Program-made: the position numbers and the translations under genes
Assembly: GCA_965277615.1 (NCBI GenBank)
Contig: CBDIDG010000006.1
Coordinates: 434,001-498,000 of the forward strand
Length of the DNA: 64,000 bases
DNA from: Bog-532 sp965277615
GTDB taxonomy: Bacteria; Actinomycetota; Actinomycetes; Streptosporangiales; Streptosporangiaceae
Reading direction: 5' to 3'
In this document: positions 9,090-16,269 of the stretch, piece after piece
How positions within the stretch are numbered: the first letter of the stretch is position 1
Layout: every line of letters begins with the position of its first letter
Notes under the pieces: generated by a model
Database searches by the model: none
What the model was told of the DNA's origin: nothing
Seen by the model: the letters and a program-made list of their open reading frames with translations, nothing else

Positions 9090-10046
9090 ATGCGTCGCAT
9101 TGTTGCGCTTTTTCTCTTTCCGCTGATCGCCGGGCTGGCGCTGGTGGGCTGCGGCTCGTCCAAACCCCCGTCGGCGAACGCATCCGTGTCCGCCACCGGC
9201 AAGTTTGGCGCCGCCCCCAAGGTGACGATCCCCAAGGAGAAGGCCAGCAGCACGCTCGCGGTCAAGACCCTGGTCCAGGGCAAGGGCGCTGCGATCACGA
9301 AGTCGAACCTGTTCTTGTCCAACTTCACCATCTACGTGTGGAGCGGCAAGACCAACAAGCTGCTCGACTCCACCTACTCCAGCTCCCCGCAGGTGCTCCC
9401 GGCCTCGCTGCTGCCCGGCATCGAGAGCGCGGTGACCGGCAAGAAGCTCGGCAGCCGGGTCCTGGCGGTCATCCCGCCCAAGCAGGGCTACGGCACCAGC
9501 GGTAACTCCGAGCTGGGCGTGACCGGGACCGACACGCTGGTGTTCGTCATCGACCTGATCCAGAAGTACAACTCGGGCACGGTCGGCGCGACCGGCGCCC
9601 AGACCTCCAGCGGCGGCGGCAGCCTGCCCACGGTCAGCGCGACCAAGAACGCCGCCCCCACGATCACGATCCCCAAGAACGTGACCGCACCCAAGACGCT
9701 CGTGTCCAAGACCCTGATCAAGGGCACCGGCCCGGTCGTGACCAAGGGCCAGGACGTGGTGGCCCAGTACACCGGGGTCATCTGGCGGACGGACAAGGTG
9801 TTCGACTCCTCCTGGTCGCGCAGCCTGCCCTACAGCTTCAAGATCGGCGCCAACCCGAGCCAGGTCATCACCGGCTGGGACAAGGGCCTGGTCGGCCAGA
9901 CCGTGGGCAGCCGGGTGCTGCTGGTCATCCCGCCCGCGGACGGTTACGGCAGCGCGGGCCAGTCGCAGGCCGGCATCAAGGGCACCGACGACCTGGTGTT
10001 CGTGGTCGACATCGTGGGGGCGGTCACCCCCGGCGCCGCGAGCTGA
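9090..10046 (+). CDS. Lipoprotein with two FKBP-type peptidyl-prolyl isomerase domains
   Basis: A 20-residue signal peptide ends in the lipobox LVGC, so Cys21 would be lipid-modified and the protein anchored outside the cytoplasmic membrane. Two FKBP domains follow, about residues 45-160 and 200-315. The second keeps the canonical pattern (VVAQYTGVIW, KVFDSSW, QVITGWDKGLVG, GSRVLLVIPPADGYG). The first is divergent and lacks the tryptophan of the active site (LLPGIESAV in its place), so it may bind rather than isomerise. FKBP genes commonly lie between pafA and pafB in streptomycete-type actinobacteria, so this gene is probably ancestral to the locus while its glycan-type neighbours are additions. 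A GCGAGG-like ribosome site precedes ATG 9090. Confidence 0.9.
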   Translation: MRRIVALFLFPLIAGLALVGCGSSKPPSANASVSATGKFGAAPKVTIPKEKASSTLAVKTLVQGKGAAITKSNLFLSNFTIYVWSGKTNKLLDSTYSSSPQVLPASLLPGIESAVTGKKLGSRVLAVIPPKQGYGTSGNSELGVTGTDTLVFVIDLIQKYNSGTVGATGAQTSSGGGSLPTVSATKNAAPTITIPKNVTAPKTLVSKTLIKGTGPVVTKGQDVVAQYTGVIWRTDKVFDSSWSRSLPYSFKIGANPSQVITGWDKGLVGQTVGSRVLLVIPPADGYGSAGQSQAGIKGTDDLVFVVDIVGAVTPGAAS

Positions 10047-10061
10047 TCGGGACCTCGCGGA

Positions 10062-11879
10062 ATGGCCCGTCCGGTGCTGGGTTCGGCTGCGGCCGGACCG
10101 TCCAGCCCGGACGGGCAACCGGCTGACGGTGCTCTCCCGACCGGGTCCGGGCGGCCCGGGCGGTGGCCGTCGTGGCGGCGGCCCTGGTCGCGGCGGCCTT
10201 GGTTGCGGCGGCTGGGCTGGGCGGCCGGCCTGGCCGTGGCCGCCGTCGCGCTGTTCCTGGCCTACCTGCGGCTGAGCAACAGCTACCCGGAGAACTCCGA
10301 CCAGGCCAACCTGGGCCTGCAGGCCTGGGACATGCTGCACGGCAACCTGCTCCTGCACGGCTGGGTGCTGTCGGACGTGTCCTTCTTCACCACCGAGCTG
10401 CCGCAGTACATGCTGCTCGAGCTGATCAACGGCCTGAACCCTGGCACGTTCCACGCCGCCGCGGCGATGACCTACACGCTGACGCTGCTGCTCACGGTCC
10501 TGCTGGCTAGGGGCCGGGCCGGCGACCGGCCCAGCGATGAGGCTGGCGGCCGCGAGGGCGTGACCCGGGCCCTGATCGCCGGGGGCATGATGCTGGCCCC
10601 CCAGCTCGGCGTGGGCGTGTTTATCCTGCTGCTCAGCGTGGGGCACTTCGGCACCTCGGTCCCGCTGCTGCTGACCTGGCTGGTGCTGGACCGGAGCCGC
10701 CCCCGCTGGTACGTCCCGGTGCTGGCCGCGTTGCTGCTGGCCTGGGCGTCGATCGCCGACACCCTGGTGCTGGTGGCGGGGGTCGCCCCGCTGGCCGCGG
10801 TGGCGCTGGTCCGCGTGGCCGGGGCGCTGATCGCCCGCCAGGGCTGGCGGGCCGCCCGCTACCCCCTGTCGCTGGCCGTGGCCGCAGGCGCCGCGGCCGC
10901 CCTCTGGGCCGGGGCCGCGCCTGCGCTCCGCGCGCTCGGCGCGTACACCGTGCACCCGGTGCCATTCCACGTCATCGCCTGGTCTGACCTCGGCGCCCAC
11001 ACACGGACCACCGGGTTGAGCCTGCTGGCCCTGTTCGGCGCCAGCTTCCGCGGCATCCACGGCGGCTGGGCGCTGACGTTCGCGGCCTTCCATCTGGTCG
11101 GCGTGGCCGCCGCCGGCGTGACGCTGATCGTGGTGGTGAGCCGGTTCTTCCGCCGCAGTCTGGTCGACCAGCTCCTGGCCGTCGCCATCGTGGCCAGCCT
11201 GCTGCTGTACCTGGGCAGCAACTTCTCCAGCGGCATCCTCAACGGCCGCGAGGTTGCCCTCGTCCTCCCGTTCTCCGCCGCCCTGACCGCCCGGACCCTG
11301 GCCCCCCGCCTCACCCGCCCCCGCCTCGCACCCCAGCCCGACCCCCTCCAGCCCCAGGCGTCCCTCCAGTCCCGGGCGTCACTCTGGCCCCAGGGGCTGC
11401 GTCGATCGCTGGCGACGTTCCTGGTCGTGGTGCTGGCTGGCTACGCGGCCTGCCTCGGCTACCAGCTGACCCAGCCCTCCGTCCCGGCCGCCAACGTGCG
11501 GCTGGCCGGCTGGCTCTCGGCCCACCATCTGAGTCACGGCCTCAGCGGCTACTGGCAAGCCAGCAGCGTCACCGTGGCCAGCGCCGGATCGAAGCAGACT
11601 CCCCACGTCACCATCCGCGCCCTGGCCGGGCACTTCAGCGGCGTGGTCCCCTACGGCTGGGAGACCAAGCCCGGCTGGTTCAACTGGCGCACTCAGTACG
11701 CCAACTACATCGTGCTCCAGAATCAGCCTGGCTACTTCACCTACTGGAAACCCACCAGCCAGCTGAAGAGCGTCTTCGGCACCCCCGCCGTCACCTACCA
11801 CACGGGCCCCTACACGATCCTCGTCTACCATCAGAACCTCTTGCTCACCCTGCACCAGTGGGAGCAATCCGCCAGCTAG
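10062..11879 (+). CDS. Polytopic membrane protein, GT-C-like, paralogue 3 of 3
   Basis: This 605-residue member has the same design as the two genes upstream of the FKBP gene. A proline/arginine-rich N-terminus of about 50 residues precedes the first helix, then come NLGLQAWDMLHGNLLL, SDVSFFTTELPQYMLLE, AMTYTLTLLL, many helices, VALVLPFSAALTART, and an outer C-terminal part with LSAHHLSHGL, YWQASSVTV and YHTGPYTILVYHQNLLL. It differs by an Asn-Ser-Asp (YPENSDQ) in the first loop. The linker before the last helix (about 11310-11400) is a Gln/Pro/Leu/Ser-rich repeat, unlike the repeats in the other two. It begins only 15 bases after the FKBP stop, so it is likely in the same transcript. Function is inferred from the GT-C-like layout and the surrounding sugar genes. 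Confidence 0.78.
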   Translation: MARPVLGSAAAGPSSPDGQPADGALPTGSGRPGRWPSWRRPWSRRPWLRRLGWAAGLAVAAVALFLAYLRLSNSYPENSDQANLGLQAWDMLHGNLLLHGWVLSDVSFFTTELPQYMLLELINGLNPGTFHAAAAMTYTLTLLLTVLLARGRAGDRPSDEAGGREGVTRALIAGGMMLAPQLGVGVFILLLSVGHFGTSVPLLLTWLVLDRSRPRWYVPVLAALLLAWASIADTLVLVAGVAPLAAVALVRVAGALIARQGWRAARYPLSLAVAAGAAAALWAGAAPALRALGAYTVHPVPFHVIAWSDLGAHTRTTGLSLLALFGASFRGIHGGWALTFAAFHLVGVAAAGVTLIVVVSRFFRRSLVDQLLAVAIVASLLLYLGSNFSSGILNGREVALVLPFSAALTARTLAPRLTRPRLAPQPDPLQPQASLQSRASLWPQGLRRSLATFLVVVLAGYAACLGYQLTQPSVPAANVRLAGWLSAHHLSHGLSGYWQASSVTVASAGSKQTPHVTIRALAGHFSGVVPYGWETKPGWFNWRTQYANYIVLQNQPGYFTYWKPTSQLKSVFGTPAVTYHTGPYTILVYHQNLLLTLHQWEQSAS

Positions 11880-11914
11880 CCCGCCGCCCCCGCGAGTCCC
11901 ACCAGCCCCAGGCG

Positions 11915-13138
11915 TTACAAGACCATCGTGCGGTAGATGAGGACGGTGAGGAACAAGGGGCCCGCGGTGGCGGCGAACAGCACCAGCCGACGGCGGGTGG
12001 CCAGAAGGATGAGCGTGGCCAGCAGGTAGACCTCGACGAACGAGCGGAGGTCGGCGTAGCCGTCCCAGTTGGTGGGGGACAGGCAGAAGATCTCGATGAT
12101 GTAGAGCACCAGCGCGACCCGCTCGTAGACCGGGACCGTGGTGGCGCGCAGGGAGGCGAGGGCGGCCACGGCGAACAGCGTCAGGACGAGCAACTCCAGG
12201 TCCCAGATGATCACCGCGCCGGGGGCGCCGGGGATCTCGCGGATCACGTCGCCGAAGTTGTGGCCGATGGCGCCGAACGTGGCCACGAACGGGGCGCCGG
12301 CGTTCTTGCCGCTGTCCTGAAAGATGGGGATCTGGCCGGTGGCCAGCCTGAGCACGACCTCCCAGGCCACGAAGAACAGCGCCGGGATCAGCCAGACCAG
12401 GTCCTCGCGGCCGGGCCGGGTGCGGCGGCGGGCCATGGCCACCAGCCGGACGACCGCCAGCGCGAACGGGGCGACCAGGGCCGTTTCCCGGGTCAGCCCG
12501 GCGAACGCGAACAGCCCGGCCGCGGTCAGCCAGTGCCGGTGCCGGTAGGCCAAGATCGCGCCGACCAGGCAGGCCGCGGCCAGCGGCTCGGTCAGGTCCC
12601 GGGCCACGCTGGTGGCCAGGCCGAAGTAACCGGCCAGCAGCAGGCCCCAGAGCGCGTGCCGGCCGGCTTCCTGGGCCAGCCGGCCGCCCAGGAAGGCGAT
12701 GGCGCCGATAGAGAGCAGGTTGATCACGACCATGGCCCAGGGCACCGCCGCGACCTGGCCAGCCGCCCCGAGCCAGGCCAGCGCCGAGTAGCCGATCCGG
12801 ACGAACCGGTACCAGGCGTCCATGCCGATGCCGTACGCGGACCAGCTCAGGTTGGCCGGGTTCCGGGCCAGCCGGTAGTAGAACTGGCCGTCATAGCCGA
12901 GGTAGCCCTGGACCTCGAGGCCGCCCGGCAGCTCCCAGGGGTAGGCGAAGACGTTGCCGACCAGCGCCAGCCCGGACACGTTGCCCCGGAGCCGCACCAG
13001 GACCCGGGCCACCACCTCGGCGGTCACCGCGATAGTCGCGATGATCCCCGCCGCGGCCGGGTGGTTCAGCCGGGCCCACAGGGGTGGCCGTGCTTTCGGG
13101 GCCGCCGCATCCACAGCGGCGGTCGGTACGGCGTGCAT
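11915..13138 (-). CDS. GT-C-like integral membrane glycosyltransferase candidate, paralogue a
   Basis: The 407-residue protein has about ten membrane helices. After the first helix comes GYLGYDGQFYYRLARNP, an acidic outer-loop motif seen in uncharacterised GT-C type membrane proteins, then FVRIGYSALAWL and later LTRETALVAPFALAV with a conserved RET. The end contains LSPTNWDGYADLRSFVEVYLLATLIL. These features point to a transferase using a polyprenyl-phosphate sugar at the outer face, but no substrate can be assigned. ATG 13138 has GAGGGGAGG upstream (in the CCCTGAGGGG element shared with its paralogue). It converges with the third large membrane gene, whose stop is only 35 bases away. It is a same-length duplicate of the next minus-strand gene. 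Confidence 0.8.
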   Translation of the reverse strand: MHAVPTAAVDAAAPKARPPLWARLNHPAAAGIIATIAVTAEVVARVLVRLRGNVSGLALVGNVFAYPWELPGGLEVQGYLGYDGQFYYRLARNPANLSWSAYGIGMDAWYRFVRIGYSALAWLGAAGQVAAVPWAMVVINLLSIGAIAFLGGRLAQEAGRHALWGLLLAGYFGLATSVARDLTEPLAAACLVGAILAYRHRHWLTAAGLFAFAGLTRETALVAPFALAVVRLVAMARRRTRPGREDLVWLIPALFFVAWEVVLRLATGQIPIFQDSGKNAGAPFVATFGAIGHNFGDVIREIPGAPGAVIIWDLELLVLTLFAVAALASLRATTVPVYERVALVLYIIEIFCLSPTNWDGYADLRSFVEVYLLATLILLATRRRLVLFAATAGPLFLTVLIYRTMVL

Positions 13139-13218
13139 GGGTGGTGGCCTCCCCTCAGGGTCCCATCTTCCACGATGGGGGCCACCGCCGTGACAACGGT
13201 TACAGGAGCGGTTGCAAC

Positions 13219-13263
13219 GGTTACAGGATCACGGGTTACAGGATCACGGGTTAGAGGATCAAG
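13219..13263. repeat. Three tandem copies of a 15-bp unit across a gene end
   Basis: The unit GGTTACAGGATCACG occurs at 13219-13233 and 13234-13248, and a diverged third copy (GGTTAGAGGATCAAG) at 13249-13263 contains the TAA stop of the minus-strand gene ending at 13251. Read on the minus strand, every copy repeats an Ile-Leu-stop coding ending, as if the gene terminus had been duplicated by slippage. A related CAACGGTTACAGGA also lies just to the left (about 13194). Confidence 0.85.
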
Positions 13264-14474
13264 GTGCGGTAGATGGCGATGGTGAGGAACATCGGTGCGG
13301 CCGTGGCCGCGAAGAACGCCAGCCGCCGTGGTGCCGCGAACAGGATCAGCGTGGCCAGCAGGTAGACCTCGACGAACGAGCGCAGGTCGGCGTAACCGTC
13401 CCAGTTGGTGGGGGAGAGGCTGAAGATCTCCAGCACGTAGAGCACCAGCGCGACCCGCTCGTACACCGGGACCGTGCTTCTCCGCAGCGCGAACAGCGCG
13501 GTCACCGCGAACAGCATCAGGACGCCGAACTCCAGGTCCCAGATGAGCACCGCGCCCGGGGCGTCGTGGATCGAGGTCGTCAGGTGGCTGAAGTTGTGGC
13601 CGATAGCGCTGAACGCGGCCACGAACGGGGCGCCGGCGTTCTTCCCGCTGTCCTGCACGATGGGGACCTCGCCGGTGGCCAGCTTGAGGACCACCTCCCA
13701 GGCCACGAAGGCCACGGCCGGGACGGCCCAGGCCAGGTCGGCCAGCCCGGGCCGGGCCCGGCGCCGCGCCATGGCGACCAGCCGGGTGACGGCCAGCGCG
13801 ACCGGGGCGACCAGAGCGGTTTCCCGGGTCAGCGCGGCCACTGCGAACAATCCGGCGGCGGCCAGGGGCCGCTGGCGCCGGTAGGCCAGCAGGCCGGCCA
13901 GCAGCAGGGCGGCGGCCAACGGCTCGGTCAGATCCCGGGTCAAGCTGGTGGCGAAGCCGAAGTAGCCGGCCAGCAGCAGACCCCACAAGGCGTGCCGGCC
14001 TGCCTCCCGGGCGAAGATCCCGCCCAGCGCCGCGATCGCGGCCAGCGCCAGCACGTTGATCACAGCCAGCACGTACGGCACCGCGGCGTGCTGACCGGCC
14101 GACAGCAGCCAGGCCAGCGCCGGATACCCGATCCGGACGAACCGGTACGCGCTGTCGATGCTGATGCCGAACATCGTCCGCTGCAGGCTGGCCGGGGCCA
14201 GGGCCATCCGGTAGTAGAACTGGCCGTCGTAGCCGCCGTAGGGAAATACCGTCACCCCGGCCGGCACGTGGCCGGGGTGGCCGTACACGTTACCGACGAT
14301 TGGCATCGCGCCGACGTGGCCGTTCAGCTTGAGCACGACCCGCAGCACGACTTCGGTGGTCGCGACGACGGCCGCGATCAGCCCGGGTACGCAGGCTCGG
14401 TTAAGCGACGGGCGCGACCGGCGCCGTTGGTCCGGCCGCGTCGCGTGACCCGCGGTAGTCGATACAACCGACAT
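13251..14474 (-). CDS. GT-C-like integral membrane glycosyltransferase candidate, paralogue b
   Basis: This protein has the same length (407 aa) and layout as the gene at 11915-13138, with strong identity through GYDGQFYYRMALAP, FVRIGYPALAWLL, LTRDLTEPLAAA, LTRETALVAPVALAV and the C-terminal SPTNWDGYADLRSFVEVYLLATLIL. It differs mostly in the N-terminal 70 residues and in LPVA-rich helices. Two nearly parallel copies suggest a gene duplication followed by divergence of substrate or acceptor. ATG 14474 is preceded by a TGAGGGG Shine-Dalgarno that sits in the arm of a 9-bp hairpin (14487-14508). It is transcribed toward paralogue a, 112 bases apart, probably as one operon. Confidence 0.8.
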   Translation of the reverse strand: MSVVSTTAGHATRPDQRRRSRPSLNRACVPGLIAAVVATTEVVLRVVLKLNGHVGAMPIVGNVYGHPGHVPAGVTVFPYGGYDGQFYYRMALAPASLQRTMFGISIDSAYRFVRIGYPALAWLLSAGQHAAVPYVLAVINVLALAAIAALGGIFAREAGRHALWGLLLAGYFGFATSLTRDLTEPLAAALLLAGLLAYRRQRPLAAAGLFAVAALTRETALVAPVALAVTRLVAMARRRARPGLADLAWAVPAVAFVAWEVVLKLATGEVPIVQDSGKNAGAPFVAAFSAIGHNFSHLTTSIHDAPGAVLIWDLEFGVLMLFAVTALFALRRSTVPVYERVALVLYVLEIFSLSPTNWDGYADLRSFVEVYLLATLILFAAPRRLAFFAATAAPMFLTIAIYRTLIL

Positions 14475-14486
14475 CGGCGTCCAGCC

Positions 14487-14508
14487 CCTCAGGGAGATGT
14501 CCCTGAGG
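14487..14508 (-). promoter_or_regulatory. Hairpin covering the Shine-Dalgarno of the 14474 gene
   Basis: CCTCAGGGA, loop GATG, TCCCTGAGG forms a perfect 9-bp stem. On the minus strand the right-hand part reads CCCTGAGGGG and holds the ribosome-binding sequence about 12-18 bases before ATG 14474. The paralogue at 13138 has the same CCCTGAGGGG before its ATG but without the complementary arm. A translational control role is only suggested by the position. Confidence 0.45.
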
Positions 14509-14564
14509 CCAGCCCGCTGCCGGTCTAAGGACGCCGCACAGCGTATCTAACTAAGAGTGGTCAA

Positions 14565-14987
14565 TCAGTCGCTATCCGTTAGATCGTCAATAAGCAGGCC
14601 CAGGCCGATCCCGGCCATCCACACGTCCTTGGCCAGCGGGATGCCCGCTTGAGTGGGAAGGGGCGTCCCTTCCCGGCGCATACCGGGCGTCCGGGCGTAC
14701 AGGCCGAGCAACCCGCCGGAGAACGCGGTCAGTCCGGCGCCGGCCACCGCGGCCGGGACCACCGGCACCAGCAGGGCGACCCCGAGCGCGATCTCCGTGC
14801 CCGCCAGCAGCTTGACGAAGTCCTCCGGCTTGAGCTTGGCCAGGAAGGGATAGGTGCCGGTGGCGAACCCGTGCAGTTGCTTGGCCGTCTCCTCGTCCGC
14901 GGACAACTTGCCGATCCCGGAGTTCAGGATGAACGCGCCCGCGGCTATGCGCTGCGGCAGGTGCTTCCACTTGATTTTCAGTGCCAT
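14565..14987 (-). CDS. DoxX-family membrane protein
   Basis: The 140-residue protein has about four hydrophobic segments and the DoxX-type pattern of RIAAGAFILNSGIGKL in the first helix, FVKLLAGTEIALGVALLVP in the second and a GLLGLYART turn. DoxX-like proteins are small membrane proteins of poorly known function, sometimes linked to thiol or oxidative-stress homeostasis. I start at ATG 14987 (MALKIKW) because GAGGAG lies ten bases upstream; a TTG at 15005 would add six residues. The C-terminus is acidic (DDLTDSD). It stands alone between the GT-C pair and DUF3866 on the minus strand, and nothing in the sequence ties it to either. Confidence 0.8.
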   Translation of the reverse strand: MALKIKWKHLPQRIAAGAFILNSGIGKLSADEETAKQLHGFATGTYPFLAKLKPEDFVKLLAGTEIALGVALLVPVVPAAVAGAGLTAFSGGLLGLYARTPGMRREGTPLPTQAGIPLAKDVWMAGIGLGLLIDDLTDSD

Positions 14988-15021
14988 TTTGCTCGTGCTC
15001 CTCAACGTGGCTGAGACTGCG

Positions 15022-16179
15022 TTAAGACGAAAATCTTATTGTTGCACTGCGTAGCAAAGTGGCTGCGTGGCGGCCAGCCGCGGCGCAGGCCAGGAAGTAA
15101 GCGTGATCCTCATCGAGCCCGCGGCCCATGGTGGACAGCGGCGCCGGGCTGGCCTGCAGCGCCTCATCCAGGCCTTCGGTGCTCACCGTGACCAGCGAAT
15201 GCCGGGCCGCGAGCGGCTCCGCCTCCCGGGCCACCTGGGCGCCGAGCTCGCCAAACTCGGCCGATGGCAGGTCCGGCAGCACCACGTCGGCCCGGGCCAG
15301 CGCGACCCGGCCGTAGGAGGTCAGGCTGTGGTGGGAGATGCCGCGGTGGCGCTCCCGGGGGTCGGCGTCGCTGATCCGCAGCGCGGCCACCGGGCGGCCG
15401 CCCAGCGCGGCGACCGCGTTCACCGCCTCACCCGCGGCCACGCCGGAGAAACCCCACCGGGTGCCGGTGCCCAGGTTGCCGGGGCCCTGGGCCACCACGG
15501 CGACGTCCGCCCCGAGCACGTGCCGGGCCGCCAGCAGCCCGGTGTGCAGCGTGACCGTCTCCAGGTCGCCGCCGAAGGCCTGGCCCACGGTCACCGTCCC
15601 GGCCAGCCAGCCGGTCTCGCGCAGCGTGGCACAGGTCCGGGAGAACCAGGCCGGCAGCGCCCCGCCGTCGGTCATCACGTACGCCACCCGCGCTGGCGCC
15701 GGCGGACTTACTCCCGCCCCGAAATATTCGGGTTCAAAATTCTTCAAATCGAAGTACAAGCCAGCCAGCACGGGTGCGAGGGCGGAGTGCAGGTCGGCCA
15801 CGACCACGGGCAGGCCGCCCAGGTCGTCGGCGTCGCGCAGCACGTCGTGGTGCGGCGAGTCCTGCTCGTCCGCGCCCAGCACCACCGCCTGCAGCGGCGT
15901 GTAACGGGCCTTGACCAGGTGCCCGGGTCCGCTGCGGTCGGCCGGCAGCCGGTCCGGCACCGCTACCACCAGCGCGTAGCCGCCCGTGCCCAGGGCCAGG
16001 TCGAGCGCGGTGGTGTTGAGCAGGACCCGGTCGCCTGGCTCGGGCCGCCCGGTCAGCGCCGGGTAGGCCAGCGCCCGCACTGGGTGGCCGGCCCCCTCGA
16101 CCGTCACCTCGAGTTCGGCCGCGCCGGCCCATTCCCGCCGCACCCGGGCCACCGTGCCGTTCCGCCAAGTGATCACCAC
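15022..16179 (-). CDS. DUF3866 family protein
   Basis: This 385-residue protein belongs to an actinobacterial family of unknown function often found beside pafBC. It has a short N-terminal beta-rich part (VITWRNGTVARVRREW), then GDRVLLNTTALDLALGTGGYALVV, HLVKARYTPLQ, YVMTDGGALPAWFS, a Gly-rich VAVVAQGPGNLGTGTRWGFSGV and GISHHSLTSYGRVALARADV. No enzyme motif is recognised. Start is one of two adjacent GTG codons (16179/16176), 90 bases from the divergent pafB. An odd AT-rich block encodes YFDLKNFEPEYFGAG (about 15715-15760) between LAGL and ARVAYVMTDGG, out of character with the rest of the gene. It is probably cytoplasmic, as no signal or membrane helix is evident. Confidence 0.88.
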   Translation of the reverse strand: MVITWRNGTVARVRREWAGAAELEVTVEGAGHPVRALAYPALTGRPEPGDRVLLNTTALDLALGTGGYALVVAVPDRLPADRSGPGHLVKARYTPLQAVVLGADEQDSPHHDVLRDADDLGGLPVVVADLHSALAPVLAGLYFDLKNFEPEYFGAGVSPPAPARVAYVMTDGGALPAWFSRTCATLRETGWLAGTVTVGQAFGGDLETVTLHTGLLAARHVLGADVAVVAQGPGNLGTGTRWGFSGVAAGEAVNAVAALGGRPVAALRISDADPRERHRGISHHSLTSYGRVALARADVVLPDLPSAEFGELGAQVAREAEPLAARHSLVTVSTEGLDEALQASPAPLSTMGRGLDEDHAYFLACAAAGRHAATLLRSATIRFSS

Positions 16180-16269
16180 GGCAGAGTAGCGGCCGGCACG
16201 GGCCCGAATAGTGCACTCGCACGGGCGCCGGTAGGCGAGAATAAAGGCGAACCTTAGAGGAGGGCGTCG

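Noticed and set aside
9015..11093. Minus-strand open frame of 692 codons opposite the FKBP and third membrane gene
   Set aside because: It is a Gln/Gly/Arg-rich shadow; the plus-strand genes have signal peptide, FKBP and membrane features.
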